From: Epiperipatus broadwayi
Taxonomy: Eukaryota; Onychophora; Udeonychophora; Euonychophora; Peripatidae
Direction: 5' to 3'
Assembly (NCBI GenBank): GCA_028023455.1
Contig: JAQFVV010012510.1
Coordinates: 2,029,420-2,093,419, forward strand
DNA length: 64,000 nt
The notes below the pieces were generated by a model, which did no database searches, was not told the DNA's origin, and was given only the letters and a program-made list of their open reading frames with translations. The position numbers and the translations under genes were made by a program. Below, one piece after another: positions 60,445 through 64,000 of this stretch (position 1 is the stretch's first letter; every line of letters begins with the position of its first letter).

Positions 60445-62690
60445 ATATATATATGAATTGGAATTTTATAGCATGTGATTATATTTTAAAATGATTAGTT
60501 ATAACTTCTTCAATTTCATCCAACATGAAAATTAATTACTTAAAAAAAATTAACTTGTTACTAACTTTTACAAATTAATAAAATGAAAATAAATTTTATG
60601 TTGTGTGCGGAAAAGAAGAAAACAGTTCGCCAATGATTTTGATACACTCCTTGTAATATTGATGAAAACATGAAGGTAAACGTCTACATCTGCAACGTCC
60701 ATTTGAGAATGCCTATAACATCCAGCTTGCTCTAGATGATGATGTAAAGTACATTTTTCTTTATTAATACGTAAAAACTAATTATTATCATTTATTTAAC
60801 AAAAACAAGATTACGGGGGAAAACCCCATAAATGCTAGCATTAAATAATGAGAACAGAAACATGTTTCTTTTTTTTTCATTATTTCTTACTTCATCTAAC
60901 ATCTGATATGCCTTTTTTTTTTTCACCTTATAAAACGAAGTTAATTTTAAAATGAAACACTCTTCTATATATTTGCATGTGGTAGCCCAATCGATAGAAC
61001 TATAGAAGAAAATATGTACATATATAATATACAGAAAATAAAGTAATTAAAATAGCTGACTTTATTCCCTCAATAATTATTACCATTCCCACAGACTTCC
61101 CATTTGATTACCTTTAATTAATATATTTTTAGCTTATAATTACTATATTTGTCCATACATCCAAGTAACAAATAAACTTGATTTTTTTATGCGCGATCAT
61201 AATTGCTTACGCTAATTGTTGCTTCTAGCTAGCTAGCTACGATTAACTTCCACCTGTCTCGTCCTGAAATAATTATTTTATTGCATTAGTAGTTTACATA
61301 AAATTACCTGAGAATGTTAATTTTCAAAAAAATATAATAGCAAATCTTGTTATAGCTAAAATAATTTCTATTTGCAAATCATTTATTTGAATAATTTTAT
61401 GTCATTTTTAAACTATTACAATAACTAAATATAAATAAGTATATTGAACTTTACGCATAGGCAATATATATATATATGCACGTATATTGCATAAATATAA
61501 AAAAAAAAAAATTGGTCAAATGTATACTTGATTATATTGTATCCCAATTTTTACTTGAAGCACAATAATTACATTGAAATTTTTCTCCCAAGAGAAGTTT
61601 TCACTCTATTCAATGTGAGTAATCAAAAAGCACCAATATTATAATGCTATAATATTACCAGATTAACTTCTGATTCTTGTTTTTGTCAGTAAAACTCTGA
61701 TTCAAGTCTGAGGATCCAAAGCATTTTTACTTTTTAAAATTATTATTCAGGATAATAAACTAAAATTAGAACAAAGCCTTAAGTGCTGAACACAAGCCGA
61801 CTCCCTTAGTTATACAGAATCAGTTTTTAATAATTATTAGACAATCAGCCCACTGCACACGCATTGTATAAATTTAAGGTGGATTCGTCTTTTTATCTTG
61901 TATTTAGAAACGAGAGTATTCCCCAAGTATTTAAATCTACACAGAGCATGTATAGAGGAGTGATTCCCTAATGATTGTTACAAATTAAAGACACAGCGCT
62001 AGGTAAATAAATAACTCATCATATATGTTTAGAAATCAGTTTTTATCTATTTTAAAGATCTCCTTTTAATGTCATCTGTAATCTCCTTCTGCCTTTGGTT
62101 AAAAAGATCAATTCTAACAACAATATTATACAATTTTCTCATACACATGTTCGTTTATTTCAAAGTAGAATTCTCTTTATTTTAAAGTTATCTACTGTAA
62201 GCATAAGCATCAATGACATGATAATATAGTGCATAATATTCACCATCTCTACACTAATTTCTGGATTTTGTCTTCATTAATAAAGTTTAAAAGCTGACCA
62301 GTGTTTGATCTAGTTGGTTTGAGCTAAAAATTAAGGGATTTTAAAATTTTTGGGCTATTATTATGAAGAATATAAAGCAGTATATAATGACGGCTAGATA
62401 CATAATTTCAGCTTTGAATATTAAGTTTTAACCCTTAAAGCAAAAATCAGAAGCAATCTAGGGATGAAGATATAGCATTATATCATATGGTGTCTGTCTA
62501 TTACTTAAGTTTATAATAGATGGATATAGAATGCAGTGAAGAAAACTACCTTAAAAGCTATGAGAAAAATTGTATATTATTAAAATTATTTTATTTTAGT
62601 TGCTTAATAGCTCAATATAATTTATTAAAAAAGTATATAATACTCAAAAAATTGATGATAAATGTAGGATGACTAGCAATGAACTGGATA
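60445..62690. other. Spacer without recognisable genes
   Basis: AT-rich sequence with homopolymer runs. No repeat family of this window and no domain seen. Confidence 0.55.
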
Positions 62691-62696
62691 AACTCC

Positions 62697-62745
62697 GATA
62701 ATAATAATAATAACAACAACAACAACAACAACAATAATAATAATT
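62697..62745. repeat. (AAT)n(AAC)n(AAT)n microsatellite
   Basis: An uninterrupted AAC run sits between AAT runs. Confidence 0.95.
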
Positions 62746-62871
62746 TTGAGCAGTCTAAAAAATAAATAAATTATAGGTTGATCTATGTAAATGCTATTTT
62801 AATTAAAAATTAGTGACTACTACTACTAATATATACTAATTATTAGAAAATTATAACCAAATATTAATATT

Positions 62872-62946
62872 TTCAGTTAGTATGTTGTTTGCTTACACAC
62901 ATAATGCTTCAGTTAGTATGTTGTTTGCTTACACACATAATGCTTC
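62872..62946 (+). repeat. 36-bp perfect tandem duplication
   Basis: TTCAGTTAGTATGTTGTTTG followed by CTTACACACATAATGC occurs at 62872 and again at 62908 without differences, followed by TTC. A very recent duplication. Confidence 0.92.
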
Positions 62947-63149
62947 CCTTTCCCTAAACCATGAATTTAGTATTGGCAGTAGAGAGTTTGTATTTCCAAA
63001 GTTTCCAATCTAACTTAATCTTTCTTTTATCCCACAACTATCAAGACTTTTTTTAAAGATCTGCACTGATATTTTTCAAGGTTTTTCAATAAATTTATTT
63101 ATTTCCATTGTCTTGTAAAATTTTGGCATTATTTTCTTATATGTTCTTA

Positions 63150-63345
63150 CTAAACACCACATGATCACGATTTCTCACATCCAAGGCTTCTCACTGATGA
63201 AGGCCACAAGCCAGAAACTAGTCTGAGGATATTGAATGAGTAGGCACTAGATAGGGATTTTATGCACAAGCCTTCTGGCATCTATTGATTACTCTGGCTT
63301 GCACTAAATGGCACTACTGTATGGAGAGTTTTGCATGCTTTAATG
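63150..63345 (+). repeat. Foldback repeat, family F1, copy 9 (single arm)
   Basis: Starts with ACATGATCACGATTTCTCAC (family end), then the hammerhead-like core, then GATATTGAATGAGTAGGCAC, GCACAAGCCTTCTGGCATCT and GGCACTACTGTATGGAGAGT. The inverted partner arm is missing, so this is a rearranged or single-unit copy. Confidence 0.75.
63188..63229 (+). ncRNA. Hammerhead-ribozyme-like core, F1 copy 9 (best preserved)
   Basis: Stem I strand TTCTCA (63188-63193), CTGATGA (63194-63200), extra A, stem II GGC-CACAA-GCC, extra A, GAAA (63214-63217), stem III AC-TA-GT, cleavage-site C (63223), stem I strand TGAGGA (63224-63229). All six base pairs of stem I form, one as a G-T pair. The topology matches a type I hammerhead with a very short stem III. 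The A/A at the base of stem II is not canonical. Confidence 0.4.
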
Positions 63346-64000
63346 TTGTTACTAATAAAATGTTTCTCTCATTTTTCTCTTGACATAATATTTAAAATAA
63401 ATGGGCCAAAAATTAAAAAGAAATTCGAAAATATAATCAGCAATTACTTTGTTGAATTTAAATTTACAAATAAAGAAATTTTACACTCAAATTGAGAAAG
63501 GGAGCAAGTGTGCAAAATACTTTTTATTTTCATATTTAATATTTTTTTCTTAATGTTTTCTTTAAAAGTATAGACATTGTCATAATCAGGAGCTTGATGC
63601 ATAAAGCAGTTTTTAAGATAATCTCAAAAAGAAAGAAATAGGGCATCATTAATACAATATTATTCACCTTATTTTTCTTTTGTTAAGCCAATAATGATTA
63701 TTATCATGAAAGAGTAAAAAAATTAGAAGCTTCTTCATAAGAATTCTAGACATTCTTATCCTGTAATAGGATATTTTATCCTCTATATACATAATGGCTT
63801 AAAGATTGCTTTGGATCACTGTTTTCAATTATCATTTGTAATGTAGAATCTTTTATACTGCTTTTATTGATTTTTTAATTGAAAAATCAAATCTGAAAAG
63901 GTCAGTATCTTATGGACAGACAGCTAAGATCTAAAGTATTAATTATTTACAACAGAAAAAAAAGGCCTAAAAGATGTTTACTTTCTTCTGATCTCGTTTT
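63346..64000. other. Spacer without recognisable genes
   Basis: AT-rich sequence to the end of the window. Nothing supported. Confidence 0.55.

Noticed and set aside
39585-63345. F1 repeats as ordinary DNA-transposon MITEs
   Set aside because: No consistent target duplication was found and several copies have one or three arms, so the class is left open and they are described only as foldback repeats.

Overview
This window looks like non-genic DNA from a very AT-rich animal genome. I find no convincing host protein-coding gene, rRNA, CRISPR array or bacterial-type operon. The eukaryotic, animal assignment rests on long-terminal-repeat (LTR) retrotransposons, several lineages of LINEs, a Penelope-like element with a GIY-YIG nuclease, tRNA-derived SINEs with poly(A) tails and target-site duplications, and many dinucleotide and trinucleotide repeats. 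The element mix would fit an invertebrate such as a mollusc, but the species cannot be fixed from sequence alone.

Layout: 1-2622 is AT-rich filler with two old dispersed repeats. 2623-9590 is a minus-strand LTR element (family L1) with 2.48-kb LTRs, a 2.0-kb interior and a broken gag gene. 10321-12427 is a minus-strand solo LTR of a second family (L2). 13717-18473 is a complete L2 element (2.1-kb LTRs around a 551-bp interior), followed after 14 bp by an inverted solo L2 LTR (18488-20577). 20640-22430 is a 5'-truncated LINE. From 22.5 to 31 kb there are a SINE, a foldback fragment, a DNA transposon (28307-29274) and microsatellites. 31199-31346 is a perfect palindrome next to a broken Penelope-like element (31394-32892). 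33-38 kb is mostly featureless. 38.3-41.7 kb has a decayed LINE endonuclease, foldback repeats and two SINEs. 44.7-46.3 kb is a large inverted repeat containing a foldback element and a SINE. A LINE endonuclease remnant (46.93-47.23 kb), a solo L1 LTR (48077-50818) and a probable solo LTR of a third family, L3 (52224-54816), follow. 55.6-60.4 kb is a dense nest of LINE, SINE and foldback pieces, and 60.4-64 kb is quiet apart from small repeats.

What ties the window together: three otherwise different LTR families (L1, L2, L3) all have very long LTRs, a hairpin that starts at the first TG of the LTR, and 4-bp target duplications that are nearly always ATAT. The two complete elements carry a primer-binding site resembling the complement of tRNA-Lys, and neither keeps a pol gene. 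A separate dispersed foldback family (called F1 here, nine loci) carries a hammerhead-ribozyme-like core whose stems partly covary between copies. These two observations are the best candidates for something not yet described. The LTR polarity assignments are well supported by sequence. Ribozyme activity is inference only, and the core has a non-canonical feature that may abolish it.
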